A stretch of 64,000 nucleotides of DNA from Pseudomonas cremoris (GTDB taxonomy: Bacteria; Pseudomonadota; Gammaproteobacteria; Pseudomonadales; Pseudomonadaceae): NCBI RefSeq assembly GCF_014230465.1, contig NZ_JAAXCY010000015.1, positions 1 to 64,000 of the forward strand, written 5' to 3'. Shown piece by piece: positions 16,936-24,801 of the stretch. Each line of letters begins with the position of its first letter. Position 1 is the first letter of the stretch. Made by a program: the position numbers and the translations under genes. The notes under the pieces are model-generated. The model did not search any database. It was not told the origin of the DNA and saw only the letters and a program-made list of their open reading frames with translations.

Positions 16936-18102
16936 ATGAGTTCGATTGCCGATTATCGCGTGTACCCCCTGATCAGCTCGCTGGAGACGGTCGAGTGCCT
17001 GGAAGACCAGGTGCACGTCAAATGGGCGGACCAGCGCCTGAGCCCCTTTCACTACCTGTGGCTGCGGGACAACTGCCCGTGCTCGGAGTGCGTGTATGGC
17101 GTCACTCGAGAGCAAGTCTTCGAAATTGCCGACGTACCGGAAAACCTGCGCCCCCACAGCGCCGAAATCGACCCCGAGGGCCTGCTGCTGATCAACTGGG
17201 AAGACGGCCACCGCAGCCGTTTTGAACCCGGCTGGCTGCGCGCCCATGCCTATGACGATGCCTCGCGCCAGGAACAGCTCGAGCGCCGCGGGCAAAAACA
17301 CTATTGGCACCATGACCTCGACCTGCCGGTGTTCGACTACCAAGGCGTGATGGAGGAACCCGAGATATTGCTGCAATGGTTGCTGGCGCTGCGCGATATC
17401 GGCCTGACCCAAGTGCGTAACGTGCCCACCGACCCCGAGTCGCTGATTGCGCTGGCCAAACGTATTTCGTTTATCCGCGAAAGCAATTTTGGTGTGCTAT
17501 TCAACGTCAAGCCCAAGGCGGATGCCGACAGCAACGCCTACACCCCGTTTAACCTGCCCTTGCACACCGACCTGCCAACCCGTGAGTTGCAGCCTGGGTT
17601 GCAATTTCTGCACTGCCTGATCAACCAGGCCAGCGGCGGCGACAGCTTGTTTGTCGATGGTTTCAGCGTGGCCAGGGCACTGCAGGAAGAGGACCCGGCA
17701 GCGTTCCGCCACCTGTGCGAAATCCCGGTGGAATTTCGCAACAAGGACCGCAACAGCGACTACCGCTGCCTGGCACCGATCATTGCGCTGGACGCACGCG
17801 GGGAAATAGCCGAAGTCCGTATGGCGAACTTTCTGCGCGGCCCGTTCACCACCGCACCACAGTTGATGCCCGCGCTCTACCATGCCTATCGACGCTTTAT
17901 CGAACTGAGCCGCGAACCGCGCTTTCAGTTTCGCCGGCGCTTGAATGAGGGTGAACTGTGGTGTTTCGACAACCGCCGCAGCCTGCACGCCCGCGATGCT
18001 TTCGACCCGACTTCGGGCGTGCGGCATTTGCAGGGGTGCTATGTGGACAGGGATGAGCTGTTGTCGCGTATTTTGGTGTTGGAGCGTCAGCGTATGCTTT
18101 AA
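16936..18102 (+). CDS. Gamma-butyrobetaine dioxygenase (BBOX-like, Fe(II)/2-oxoglutarate)
   Basis: A 388-residue enzyme expected to hydroxylate gamma-butyrobetaine to L-carnitine using O2 and 2-oxoglutarate. The N-terminal DUF971-type domain has the zinc ligands C47, C49, C52 (CPCSEC) and H92. The catalytic domain has the iron triad H210, D212 (LPLHTDLP) and H351 (SLHARDAF), with R363 placed to bind 2-oxoglutarate. Length matches the human enzyme (387). The start ATG at 16936 has GAGGAG seven bases upstream; longer frames run back through the binding-protein gene in another frame. It is 53 bases after that gene and in the same transcript. Trimethyllysine dioxygenase has the same fold, but the context favours gamma-butyrobetaine. 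Confidence 0.88.
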   Translation: MSSIADYRVYPLISSLETVECLEDQVHVKWADQRLSPFHYLWLRDNCPCSECVYGVTREQVFEIADVPENLRPHSAEIDPEGLLLINWEDGHRSRFEPGWLRAHAYDDASRQEQLERRGQKHYWHHDLDLPVFDYQGVMEEPEILLQWLLALRDIGLTQVRNVPTDPESLIALAKRISFIRESNFGVLFNVKPKADADSNAYTPFNLPLHTDLPTRELQPGLQFLHCLINQASGGDSLFVDGFSVARALQEEDPAAFRHLCEIPVEFRNKDRNSDYRCLAPIIALDARGEIAEVRMANFLRGPFTTAPQLMPALYHAYRRFIELSREPRFQFRRRLNEGELWCFDNRRSLHARDAFDPTSGVRHLQGCYVDRDELLSRILVLERQRML

Positions 18103-18259
18103 CAGAATGGAGTTGTGGCCTTATGACTGCTCGCACCCAGGGGTGATTCTCGCTGTAGGTCGTGAAAGCGTCATGCGAAGGACGACGCACACGCAAACCG
18201 CAGTGGTGCAATGGTTTATAACTACCAAGTCTTTTCGCAGGGGCACCACACAAGCAGCC

Positions 18260-19915
18260 TCAAGCCTGGGCAGCGATACTTGCTTTGCTTTGGAACATGG
18301 CGGTGTCGGCTTTGAAAATCAGATCATCCAGACCTTCGCCATCTTTCGGATACCACGCCACCCCTAGGCTGGCGCTGACCTTGATCTGGCTGTTTTTCCA
18401 TGGAATGGGCAGGTCAACGGCCTTGCAGATATCCTGGGTGATGCGCTGGATATCGCTTCTATGATGCGCGCCGTCGAGCAGCACTACGAATTCGTCACCG
18501 CCCATGCGCGCGGCTATTTCGAACTCGCGAATATTGGATTTGATGGCCGTGGCCACATGGATCAGGATGGCATCGCCTGCCTGGTGGCCAAAACGATCAT
18601 TGATCTGCTTGAAGTGATTTAAGTCGATATAGCACAGGGCCAGATGTTCTCCACGGCTCTTTGCGGCCAGCAGCTTCTGACTCGCAAAGGGAATAAAACT
18701 ATTTCGATTGGGTAAGCCAGTCAGGCTGTCATAGAAGGCCAGCTTGTGTACTTCCTCTTCAGCCAGTTTGCGTAACTTGATCTCGTTGCGCAGATGGCGC
18801 TGGGCATTTAACAGAACCAGAGCGAACATAAGGACAAGCGCACAGCCAATACTGATCAGCACAATGGTCTTGCGCAGCCGCTCGACGAGCTGTGGCGGGT
18901 TTGGATCGTAAATGAAGTTTTCCAGACCGGCGATATTGTCAACCATACCCAGCTCGAGAAAAGTTTCAGCCATTCGTTGCCAACGCCCTGGGTTCATATG
19001 ACCGATCTCTATCAGGTCAGATACCACCAGCGGACGCATGGCTTGAGCTTCGAATTGCAAGTGCGCGCGACTTTTCTCCACCGAATACTGATTGAGCAGC
19101 AGGTCTATGATTTGCTCGGGGTTATCCATCGCGTAACGCCAGCCGCGCAAGGTAGCGCGGCGGAAGGCCTCTACCCGCTGTGGATTTTCGTCAATCTCGG
19201 CCTGGCTGGTGAACAGGATGTCACTGTAGAAGTCGATCCCATAAGTGACGGGCGAGATGATGTTGTAATCCACGCCCCGCTCTTGCAGGTAGAAGGGTTC
19301 GTTGGTCAGGTACGAGTTGAACGCCGCCACCTTACCGCTGGCCAGATCCCCAATTTGAAAATTGCTGGGTAGCAGTTGTAGTTTTTCGAGGGGTATACCC
19401 TCGCTACGGAACATCGCCAGAAAATCAGCATCGGTCTGTGCATCCATCAGCATCAACGGCTTGCTGATCAGGTCGTGCACAGTGCGAATACCTTGGTCTG
19501 TGCGAGCCACGAGCACGGAAGGTGAATGCTGAAAAATCACCGCCAGCGCTACCAAGGGCTTTCCATGCAGACGTGCGTAGAGCAATTCACTGTTGGCTTC
19601 GCCGTATTGGGCACGCCCAGAGAGCACTTCTTCGACCGGTGTGACGTTGGGACCACCTTCGTGCAAGCGCACGTCCAGTCCTTCTTCGCGGTAATAGCCC
19701 TTTGCGATGGCGGCATAGTAGCCCGCGAACTGGAACTGATGTTTCCAACGTAGCTGTACATCAATCACCTGCTCGGCGCCATTCTGTTGAGCGCCAGGAA
19801 CCGCCCACGCAGCCTGACCCCAGACCAGCAAAAAACACAGCAGTCGGCGCAGCCAAACCAAGAGAAGTTTCTCCGACGGTCCTGGCGTGTTAGAACAGCA
19901 ACAGAGGCTAGGCAT
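18260..19915 (-). CDS. NMT1/THI5-like periplasmic sensor fused to a GGDEF diguanylate cyclase
   Basis: A 551-residue membrane protein. A signal sequence or anchor (about residues 17-38) is followed by an NMT1-type substrate-binding domain (LRWKHQFQFAGYYAAIAKGY, then GPNVTPVEEVLSG), which binds thiamine-precursor-like pyrimidines or other small ligands in relatives. A transmembrane helix follows (TIVLISIGCALVLMFALVLL), then a short linker and a GGDEF domain with intact RMGGDEFVVLL and LTGLPNRNSF. The inhibitory I-site is imperfect (REFE in place of RxxD). The start is chosen as ATG at 19915 because the longest frame (GTG at 19960) lacks a ribosome binding site. It should make cyclic-di-GMP in response to a periplasmic ligand. 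No partner genes are adjacent. Confidence 0.85.
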   Translation of the reverse strand: MPSLCCCSNTPGPSEKLLLVWLRRLLCFLLVWGQAAWAVPGAQQNGAEQVIDVQLRWKHQFQFAGYYAAIAKGYYREEGLDVRLHEGGPNVTPVEEVLSGRAQYGEANSELLYARLHGKPLVALAVIFQHSPSVLVARTDQGIRTVHDLISKPLMLMDAQTDADFLAMFRSEGIPLEKLQLLPSNFQIGDLASGKVAAFNSYLTNEPFYLQERGVDYNIISPVTYGIDFYSDILFTSQAEIDENPQRVEAFRRATLRGWRYAMDNPEQIIDLLLNQYSVEKSRAHLQFEAQAMRPLVVSDLIEIGHMNPGRWQRMAETFLELGMVDNIAGLENFIYDPNPPQLVERLRKTIVLISIGCALVLMFALVLLNAQRHLRNEIKLRKLAEEEVHKLAFYDSLTGLPNRNSFIPFASQKLLAAKSRGEHLALCYIDLNHFKQINDRFGHQAGDAILIHVATAIKSNIREFEIAARMGGDEFVVLLDGAHHRSDIQRITQDICKAVDLPIPWKNSQIKVSASLGVAWYPKDGEGLDDLIFKADTAMFQSKASIAAQA

Positions 19916-20129
19916 GGTGATAGTCCGTGAATCGCGCTTATCGTTGAGCGTGCAAGGCACGGCGGTTCATTCTGACATCACTCATGCGGGGCCAGCAATC
20001 GCGCGCCACGATAACCAAAGCGGCCGTTGTCCTCGCTTGCGGCGTAGATGGTGTTTGGTTCCCTACTACAGGCAGCTACCGGCCAGAACCGGTCGAAAGG
20101 CAATTCGATGAGGCTCGGCGTTGTCCGAT

Positions 20130-20435
20130 TCATAATGGCGGGGTAAGCGAAAACGGAGTGCGCAGCTCTTCGACAGGCCCTGAGTCCCGGCCGCACATTT
20201 CGTCGTGCGCGCATTGCTGTACCAGCACGCAAGGAAATGCCGGGACGGTCTGCAGCAAGTCACGCAGGTGCGTGATCGAACGCAGGTGCATCGGTTTAGC
20301 CGCATGATCAAGCAATGTGAATTGGCCGTGATCCAGGCGGATTCGTGCCAGGTAGAAACCACCTTCGAGTGACAGCAGCTCCAGCTCGCGGACTTCACTG
20401 TTGGCCGCATGTTCGGTGAGGGTCTGAAGGTTCAT
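20130..20435 (-). CDS. DUF6482 family small protein
   Basis: A 101-residue soluble protein, MNLQTLTEHAANSEVRELEL at its start, with the conserved LRSITHLRDLL and CVLVQQ segments. I recognise it as the small Pseudomonas family DUF6482, which has no known function. ATG at 20435 follows AAGGAG by five bases. No partner gene is evident; about 100 bases separate it from the DUF3833 gene upstream on the same strand. Confidence 0.75.
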   Translation of the reverse strand: MNLQTLTEHAANSEVRELELLSLEGGFYLARIRLDHGQFTLLDHAAKPMHLRSITHLRDLLQTVPAFPCVLVQQCAHDEMCGRDSGPVEELRTPFSLTPPL

Positions 20436-20536
20436 GCTCACTCCTTGCCTACCAGGGTAGGCGTTCTCCATCGTAGGCAAAGAAATGGCCGCTGTCGGCC
20501 GACGTCTACGGGTCAATCAAGGTCAGTAACCGCGGC

Positions 20537-21079
20537 TCATTGGCTCGCTCCGACGCCCTGGCGACGGAAGAACAATGTCACCTGACCGACCTCTACCCCC
20601 AATTTGGACATGCTGGTGCGGTTGATCAACGTGTCCTCGTCCATCAAATACATCCAGTCGTCCATGCTCATTTCGTAGGTCGAGCCGTCGACCGGCAGGT
20701 TCAGGCGATAACGCCAGCGCAAGGTGTTTCCCGCGACTTGGCCCTTGGCGACACCCACCACATCACCCGCGCGACCGCTCCAGCGCCCATCGCCCTCTGG
20801 CGTGAGGACCCAGACGCGGCGTTGGCGGGTGCCGTCGCTGTACAGGAACTGCTCGTCGAGAATCAGGTTGTTGCCCTCGCGCCGGCTGACAATGTTGACC
20901 TCGAAACGCTTGGCAACCTCACCGCTGCGTTTCTGAAACATGCCCCACGCTTTGACGGGCTGGCTGAAAAAACGCTCCAGGTTCAATGCCGGTTGCTGAT
21001 CCGCATAACGGTTCACATCCACACTGCCGCAGCTTGAGACGCTGAGTACCAGTGTCAATAACAGTAGAAATCTGGTCAT
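20537..21079 (-). CDS. DUF3833 family lipoprotein
   Basis: A 180-residue exported lipoprotein. The signal peptide ends in a lipobox-like VSSCGS (Cys at about residue 17). The mature part has the family motifs LNLERFFSQPVKAWGMFQ, DEQFLYSDGTRQRRVW and MSMDDWMYLMDEDTLINR. The ATG at 21079 follows GGAG by about eight bases. Lipocalin-like beta structure is expected from the family. The function is unknown. It is divergent from the TetR gene; a 20-bp dyad lies between. Confidence 0.85.
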   Translation of the reverse strand: MTRFLLLLTLVLSVSSCGSVDVNRYADQQPALNLERFFSQPVKAWGMFQKRSGEVAKRFEVNIVSRREGNNLILDEQFLYSDGTRQRRVWVLTPEGDGRWSGRAGDVVGVAKGQVAGNTLRWRYRLNLPVDGSTYEMSMDDWMYLMDEDTLINRTSMSKLGVEVGQVTLFFRRQGVGASQ

Positions 21080-21167
21080 TGCCTTACTCCCTGAAGCACA
21101 GTGGTGGAGTGAGTTAAGTGTCGAAATAAAGCGCTCAGTCACAATACATTCCCCTAAAAATCTATTT

Positions 21168-21187
21168 CAGGATCGTGACTGATCCTG
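21168..21187. promoter_or_regulatory. Dyad operator candidate between the DUF3833 and TetR genes
   Basis: CAGGATC (21168-21174) and GATCCTG (21181-21187) form a perfect 7-6-7 dyad about 45 bases before the TetR start. Self-control by the TetR protein is the simplest reading. Confidence 0.5.
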
Positions 21188-21230
21188 TAGTTTTCAAACC
21201 GTGCCCGCCGTTCATCCAGAGTACCCTGTC

Positions 21231-21824
21231 ATGCCCCGCGTCTCCCGCAAACAAGCCGAACTCAACCGCGAAATCATCGTCGACGCCGCCACCCATTTGT
21301 TTCGTGAGCGCGGCCTGCACGGCATCAGCCTATCCGACGTCATGGCCGCTGCCGGCCTGACTCACGGTGGGTTCTACGGCCACTTCGCGTCCAAGGAAGC
21401 GCTGGCGACCGAGGCTTGCCAGCAAGCATTCGAACACGCGAACCAGGGCTGGCAGGAGAAAATCAGCCGCAGCGACGATCAACCCGCCGCCCGCCAGGCC
21501 GTGTTGGGCCCCTATTTGTCCGCCGCGCATCGTGACAACCCCGGTGATGGTTGCCCGGTGTCGGCCTTTGCCCCGGACATGTGCCACGAACCCGCCGATA
21601 CCGCGTTGCAACAGGCCTTTATTGACGGCGTCGAAGCGTCGCTGGCAGTGTTTGCCCAGCTTCAGGATGACGACCGCCAGGCCATGCTGGCCAAGTACGC
21701 GATGATGGTCGGCGCCGTTACCCTTGCACGTGCGACAAGAGGCAGTGCCTTGTCAGACGAATTCCTAGAGGCTGTACGAAACACCCTAGTCCCCGTTGAC
21801 AGCCCCGTGCCTGTCCCAGCATGA
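21231..21824 (+). CDS. TetR family regulator
   Basis: A 197-residue repressor. The N-terminal HTH is clear (NREIIVDAATHLFRERGLHGI, SLSDVMAAAGLTHGGFYGHFASKE). The C-terminal part has the DGCPVSAFAPDM segment found in a common TetR subgroup, whose effectors are mostly unknown. The ATG at 21231 (MPRVSRKQ) is chosen over the GTG at 21201. The ribosome binding site is weak in both. The protein may control the divergent lipoprotein gene through the dyad at 21168-21187. Confidence 0.85.
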   Translation: MPRVSRKQAELNREIIVDAATHLFRERGLHGISLSDVMAAAGLTHGGFYGHFASKEALATEACQQAFEHANQGWQEKISRSDDQPAARQAVLGPYLSAAHRDNPGDGCPVSAFAPDMCHEPADTALQQAFIDGVEASLAVFAQLQDDDRQAMLAKYAMMVGAVTLARATRGSALSDEFLEAVRNTLVPVDSPVPVPA

Positions 21825-21831
21825 TCGGGCC

Positions 21832-21918
21832 ATGAACCTTATTCAGATGCACCTCACCCGTACCACCACCACGACCGCTTCCGGCGGGTCGCGCGGTGGC
21901 TGTGGGTGCTTGAGCTAA
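21832..21918 (+). CDS. 28-residue Thr-rich mini-ORF, candidate leader peptide
   Basis: Encodes MNLIQMHLTRTTTTTASGGS followed by RGGCGCLS and a stop. It begins eight bases after the TetR stop, so it could be translated by coupling; its own ribosome binding site is poor. Five consecutive Thr codons are followed by inverted pairs (CACCC..CCACC at 21855-21867 with GGTGG..GGGTG at 21895-21908) and then a strong terminator. GGCGGG (21883-21888) could pair instead with CCCGCC (21944-21949) inside the terminator stem, as in attenuators. The downstream gene is not an amino acid biosynthesis gene, so the role is open. It may also be a chance frame. Confidence 0.4.
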   Translation: MNLIQMHLTRTTTTTASGGSRGGCGCLS

Positions 21919-21938
21919 ACACCTGACAGATTCAACCC

Positions 21939-21973
21939 AAGGCCCCGCCAGCAATGGACGGGGCCTTTTTTAT
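21939..21973 (+). terminator. Rho-independent terminator / possible attenuator
   Basis: AAGGCCCCG (21939-21947) pairs with CGGGGCCTT (21959-21967), followed by TTTTATT. It ends the TetR/mini-ORF transcript and lies 36 bases before the isochorismatase-like gene. Confidence 0.85.
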
Positions 21974-22008
21974 TGCTCCGCCACCTGGCAATCACAAGGA
22001 GCAACACC

Positions 22009-22536
22009 ATGGCTGACGCCCTGCTGATCATTGACATGCAAGCTGGCCTGTTCGATGGCCCGGAAAAGCCCTACGCGCGCGAGCGTTTGTTGGACACTAT
22101 CAATCAGCTGATTCAGCGTGCTCGCAGCGCCAACGCCCCAATCTTCGTCGCCCGCCATACCGGCCCGGCGGGCTCGCCAATTGCGCCAGGCAGCCCTTTA
22201 TGGCAGCTGTGGCCTGCGTTGGATGTGGACGAATCCCACGATCACCTGTTCAACAAGACCCGCCCGAGTTGCTTCCTGGGCACCGACCTTGAGCAGCAAT
22301 TGAACGCCGCACAGATCAATGAATTGGTCATCGTGGGGATGAAAACCCAATTCTGCATCGACACCACTTGCCGGGTAGCTGTGGAACGGGGGTTTTCAGT
22401 GGTGCTGCCAGAAGACGGCCATACCTGCATGGATACCCCGGCATTGCCGGCCCAGGCGATCATTGAGCACCATAACGCGACGTTGGCGGGAGCATTTGTG
22501 AAGCGGGTTCGCGCCGAACAGGTCGATTTCCTGTGA
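22009..22536 (+). CDS. Isochorismatase-like (cysteine hydrolase) family protein
   Basis: A 175-residue cysteine hydrolase of the isochorismatase/nicotinamidase superfamily. The triad is visible as the Asp in LLIIDMQ (D9), the Lys in FNKTRPS, and the Cys in TQFCIDTTC. The cis-peptide region VIVGMKTQF precedes the nucleophile. ATG at 22009 has AAGGAG eight bases upstream. The length is typical. Substrates in this superfamily include isochorismate, nicotinamide and ureidoacrylate; the sequence does not decide between them. It follows a terminator and is probably transcribed alone. Confidence 0.88.
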   Translation: MADALLIIDMQAGLFDGPEKPYARERLLDTINQLIQRARSANAPIFVARHTGPAGSPIAPGSPLWQLWPALDVDESHDHLFNKTRPSCFLGTDLEQQLNAAQINELVIVGMKTQFCIDTTCRVAVERGFSVVLPEDGHTCMDTPALPAQAIIEHHNATLAGAFVKRVRAEQVDFL

Positions 22537-22565
22537 TCTCGACGCACAAATTTCATGCTTGAAGC

Positions 22566-22603
22566 AGACGATCCGTATGACAAATCACGCATACTGATCG
22601 TCT
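22566..22603. promoter_or_regulatory. Long dyad upstream of the 2-hydroxyacid dehydrogenase gene
   Basis: AGACGATCCGTATG (22566-22579) and CATACTGATCGTCT (22590-22603) match as an inverted repeat at 13 of 14 positions, with a ten-base spacer. No T-run follows, and the arms end 25 bases before the start codon. An operator or a structured leader is possible. Confidence 0.45.
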
Positions 22604-22628
22604 CAAACCCCTCAGGAAGAGCCTTCCG

Positions 22629-23582
22629 ATGTCCACCACTGTTCTGGTCCTGGTTGAAACCATCAACGAATACCTGCAAATCATCGAAAGCAATGACTTT
22701 CACGTGATTCTGGCGCCGACGCCTGCCGAACGTGCCCAGGCCATCAAGGCCCACGGCGGGCAGATCAAGGCGGTGCTGACCCGTGGCCCGCTGGGTTTGT
22801 ACGCTGAGGAAATCGCTGCGCTGCCGTTACTGGAGATCATCTGTGTGATCGGCGCGGGCTATGAACATGTGGACCTGCAAGCCGCCAGCAACCGTGGGAT
22901 CGTGGTCACCAATGGTGCGGGGGTCAACGCGCCGTCGGTGGCCGATCACGCCATGGCCTTGTTGCTGTCGTTGGTGCGCGGCATTCCACAAACCGACGCC
23001 GCCGTGCGCCGCAGCGAATGGCCGAAAGTCATGCGCCCGTCCCTGGGCGGCAAGCAATTGGGCATCCTTGGCCTTGGCGCCGTGGGCCTGGAGATTGCCA
23101 AGCGCGCCGCCCTGGGGTTTGGCATGGAGGTGAGTTATCACAACCGCCAGCCGCGCGATGATGTGGATTACACCTACTGCGCCACGGCTGTGGAGTTGGC
23201 ACGCAACTCGGATTTCCTGATCCTGGCTACGCCCGGCGGCGCCAGCACCCGCCACCTGATCGACCGCCACGCCCTCGATGCACTGGGGCCCAATGGCTTC
23301 TTGGTCAACATCGGTCGTGGCAGCGTGGTGGTTACCGACGACCTGGTAGCCGCCCTTGAACAGCGCCGTATCGGCGGCGCGGCACTGGACGTATTCGACG
23401 ATGAACCCAAGGTGCCCGACGCGCTCAAGCGCTTGAGCAACACGGTGCTGACCTCCCACGTGGCAGGCCTGTCACCGGAAGCCGCCCACGACACCGTGCA
23501 ACGTGTGGCCGACAACCTGGTGGAGTATTTTGCCGGTCGCCCGGTACTCACACCGGTTGCCCTGCCCCCGCCCGCAAAATGA
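22629..23582 (+). CDS. D-isomer-specific 2-hydroxyacid dehydrogenase (glyoxylate/hydroxypyruvate reductase-like)
   Basis: A 317-residue NAD(P)H-dependent dehydrogenase. The cofactor loop is LGILGLGAVGLEIA. The catalytic Arg and Glu lie near NIGRGSVVVTDD and DVFDDEPKVPD, and the catalytic His is in TSHVAGLSPEA. The N-terminal domain begins STTVLVLVETINEYLQ. ATG at 22629 follows AGGAAG. The enzyme probably reduces glyoxylate, hydroxypyruvate or a similar 2-oxoacid. No neighbouring gene fixes the substrate. Confidence 0.87.
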   Translation: MSTTVLVLVETINEYLQIIESNDFHVILAPTPAERAQAIKAHGGQIKAVLTRGPLGLYAEEIAALPLLEIICVIGAGYEHVDLQAASNRGIVVTNGAGVNAPSVADHAMALLLSLVRGIPQTDAAVRRSEWPKVMRPSLGGKQLGILGLGAVGLEIAKRAALGFGMEVSYHNRQPRDDVDYTYCATAVELARNSDFLILATPGGASTRHLIDRHALDALGPNGFLVNIGRGSVVVTDDLVAALEQRRIGGAALDVFDDEPKVPDALKRLSNTVLTSHVAGLSPEAAHDTVQRVADNLVEYFAGRPVLTPVALPPPAK

Positions 23583-23711
23583 CCGATCAGGCACGCTGAT
23601 CATCATCCAACACGCTAACCTATTAAGCCGCCCCGACCTTGTCGCTGGGCGGTTGTGCGCATTAGATTAGGAAATAGTCCAAGGCCTTTAAAATAAGCAG
23701 AAGGGATAAGC

Positions 23712-24779
23712 ATGGCGCTGAATGACCAATCGACCCAGATTCGCCCAGGTGAAGAACTTGATGCCAGCCTGATCGATCCCTACCTCAAGGCCCATATCCC
23801 GGGCCTGAGCGGCACGCCCACCATCAGCCAGTTCCCCGGCGGCGCGTCGAACCTGACCTACCTGCTGGAATACCCCGGCCAAGAGTTCGTACTGCGCCGT
23901 CCACCGTTTGGCCACAAGGCCAAGTCCGCCCATGACATGGGCCGCGAATACCGCATTCTCAACAAGCTTAAAGACGGCTTTCCGTACTGCCCCAAGGCGT
24001 ACGTGCATTGCACCGACGAGTCGGTGATCGGTGCCGAGTTCTATGTGATGGAGCGCGTCAACGGCATCATCCTGCGCTCTGACCTGCCAGCCGAACTGGG
24101 GCTGGACGCTGCCAAGACCGAAGCGCTGTGCAAGAGTTTTATCGACAAGTTCGTCGAGCTGCACCAAGTGGACTACACCGCGTGCGGCCTGGCGGATCTG
24201 GGCAAGCCTGAAGGTTATGTGGAGCGCCAGATCCGTGGCTGGAGCGACCGCTACGAAAAAGCCCTGACCCCCGATGCCCCAAGCTGGGAAACGGTACGCA
24301 CCTGGCTCCACGACAAGATGCCCGCCGACCACCCGACGTCGAGCATCGTGCACAACGACTACCGCTTCGATAACGTGATCCTCGACCCGCACAACCCGAT
24401 GCAGATCATCGGCGTGCTGGACTGGGAGCTGACCACCCTCGGCGACCCGTTGATGGACCTGGGCAACACCCTCGCCTATTGGATCGAAGCAGCGGACCCA
24501 GCACCGGTGCAACTGATGCGTCGCCAGCCGAGCAACGCCCCTGGCATGCTCACTCGCCGTCAGTTCGTCGACTACTACGCCGAGCGCTCAGGCATCCAGA
24601 TCGACAACTTCGACTTCTACTACACCTATGGCCTGTTCCGCCTGGCCGGCATCGTGCAGCAGATCTACTACCGCTTCTTCCATGGCCAGACCCAGGACAA
24701 ACGCTTTGCGCAGTTCATCCACATGAACAAGCTGCTGGAGCAGATGAGCCTGCAAGTCATCGGCAAGTCCGCGCTCTGA
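23712..24779 (+). CDS. Aminoglycoside phosphotransferase-like (ACAD10-type) kinase family protein
   Basis: A 355-residue protein of the APH/choline-kinase fold, of the branch found with acyl-CoA metabolism genes and fused in ACAD10/11. Visible are the nucleotide loop FPGGASNLTYLL, the YVMERVNGIIL hinge region, the catalytic HNDYRFDNVI (HxDxxxxN) and the metal-binding DWELTTLGDP. The start ATG follows AAGGGA. It is 22 bases before an SDR gene, an arrangement common in pseudomonads. The family is thought to phosphorylate small hydroxylated (4-hydroxyacyl-type) substrates; the exact one here is unknown. Confidence 0.85.
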   Translation: MALNDQSTQIRPGEELDASLIDPYLKAHIPGLSGTPTISQFPGGASNLTYLLEYPGQEFVLRRPPFGHKAKSAHDMGREYRILNKLKDGFPYCPKAYVHCTDESVIGAEFYVMERVNGIILRSDLPAELGLDAAKTEALCKSFIDKFVELHQVDYTACGLADLGKPEGYVERQIRGWSDRYEKALTPDAPSWETVRTWLHDKMPADHPTSSIVHNDYRFDNVILDPHNPMQIIGVLDWELTTLGDPLMDLGNTLAYWIEAADPAPVQLMRRQPSNAPGMLTRRQFVDYYAERSGIQIDNFDFYYTYGLFRLAGIVQQIYYRFFHGQTQDKRFAQFIHMNKLLEQMSLQVIGKSAL

Positions 24780-24801
24780 TCGACAACAACAAGGAACCCT
24801 C

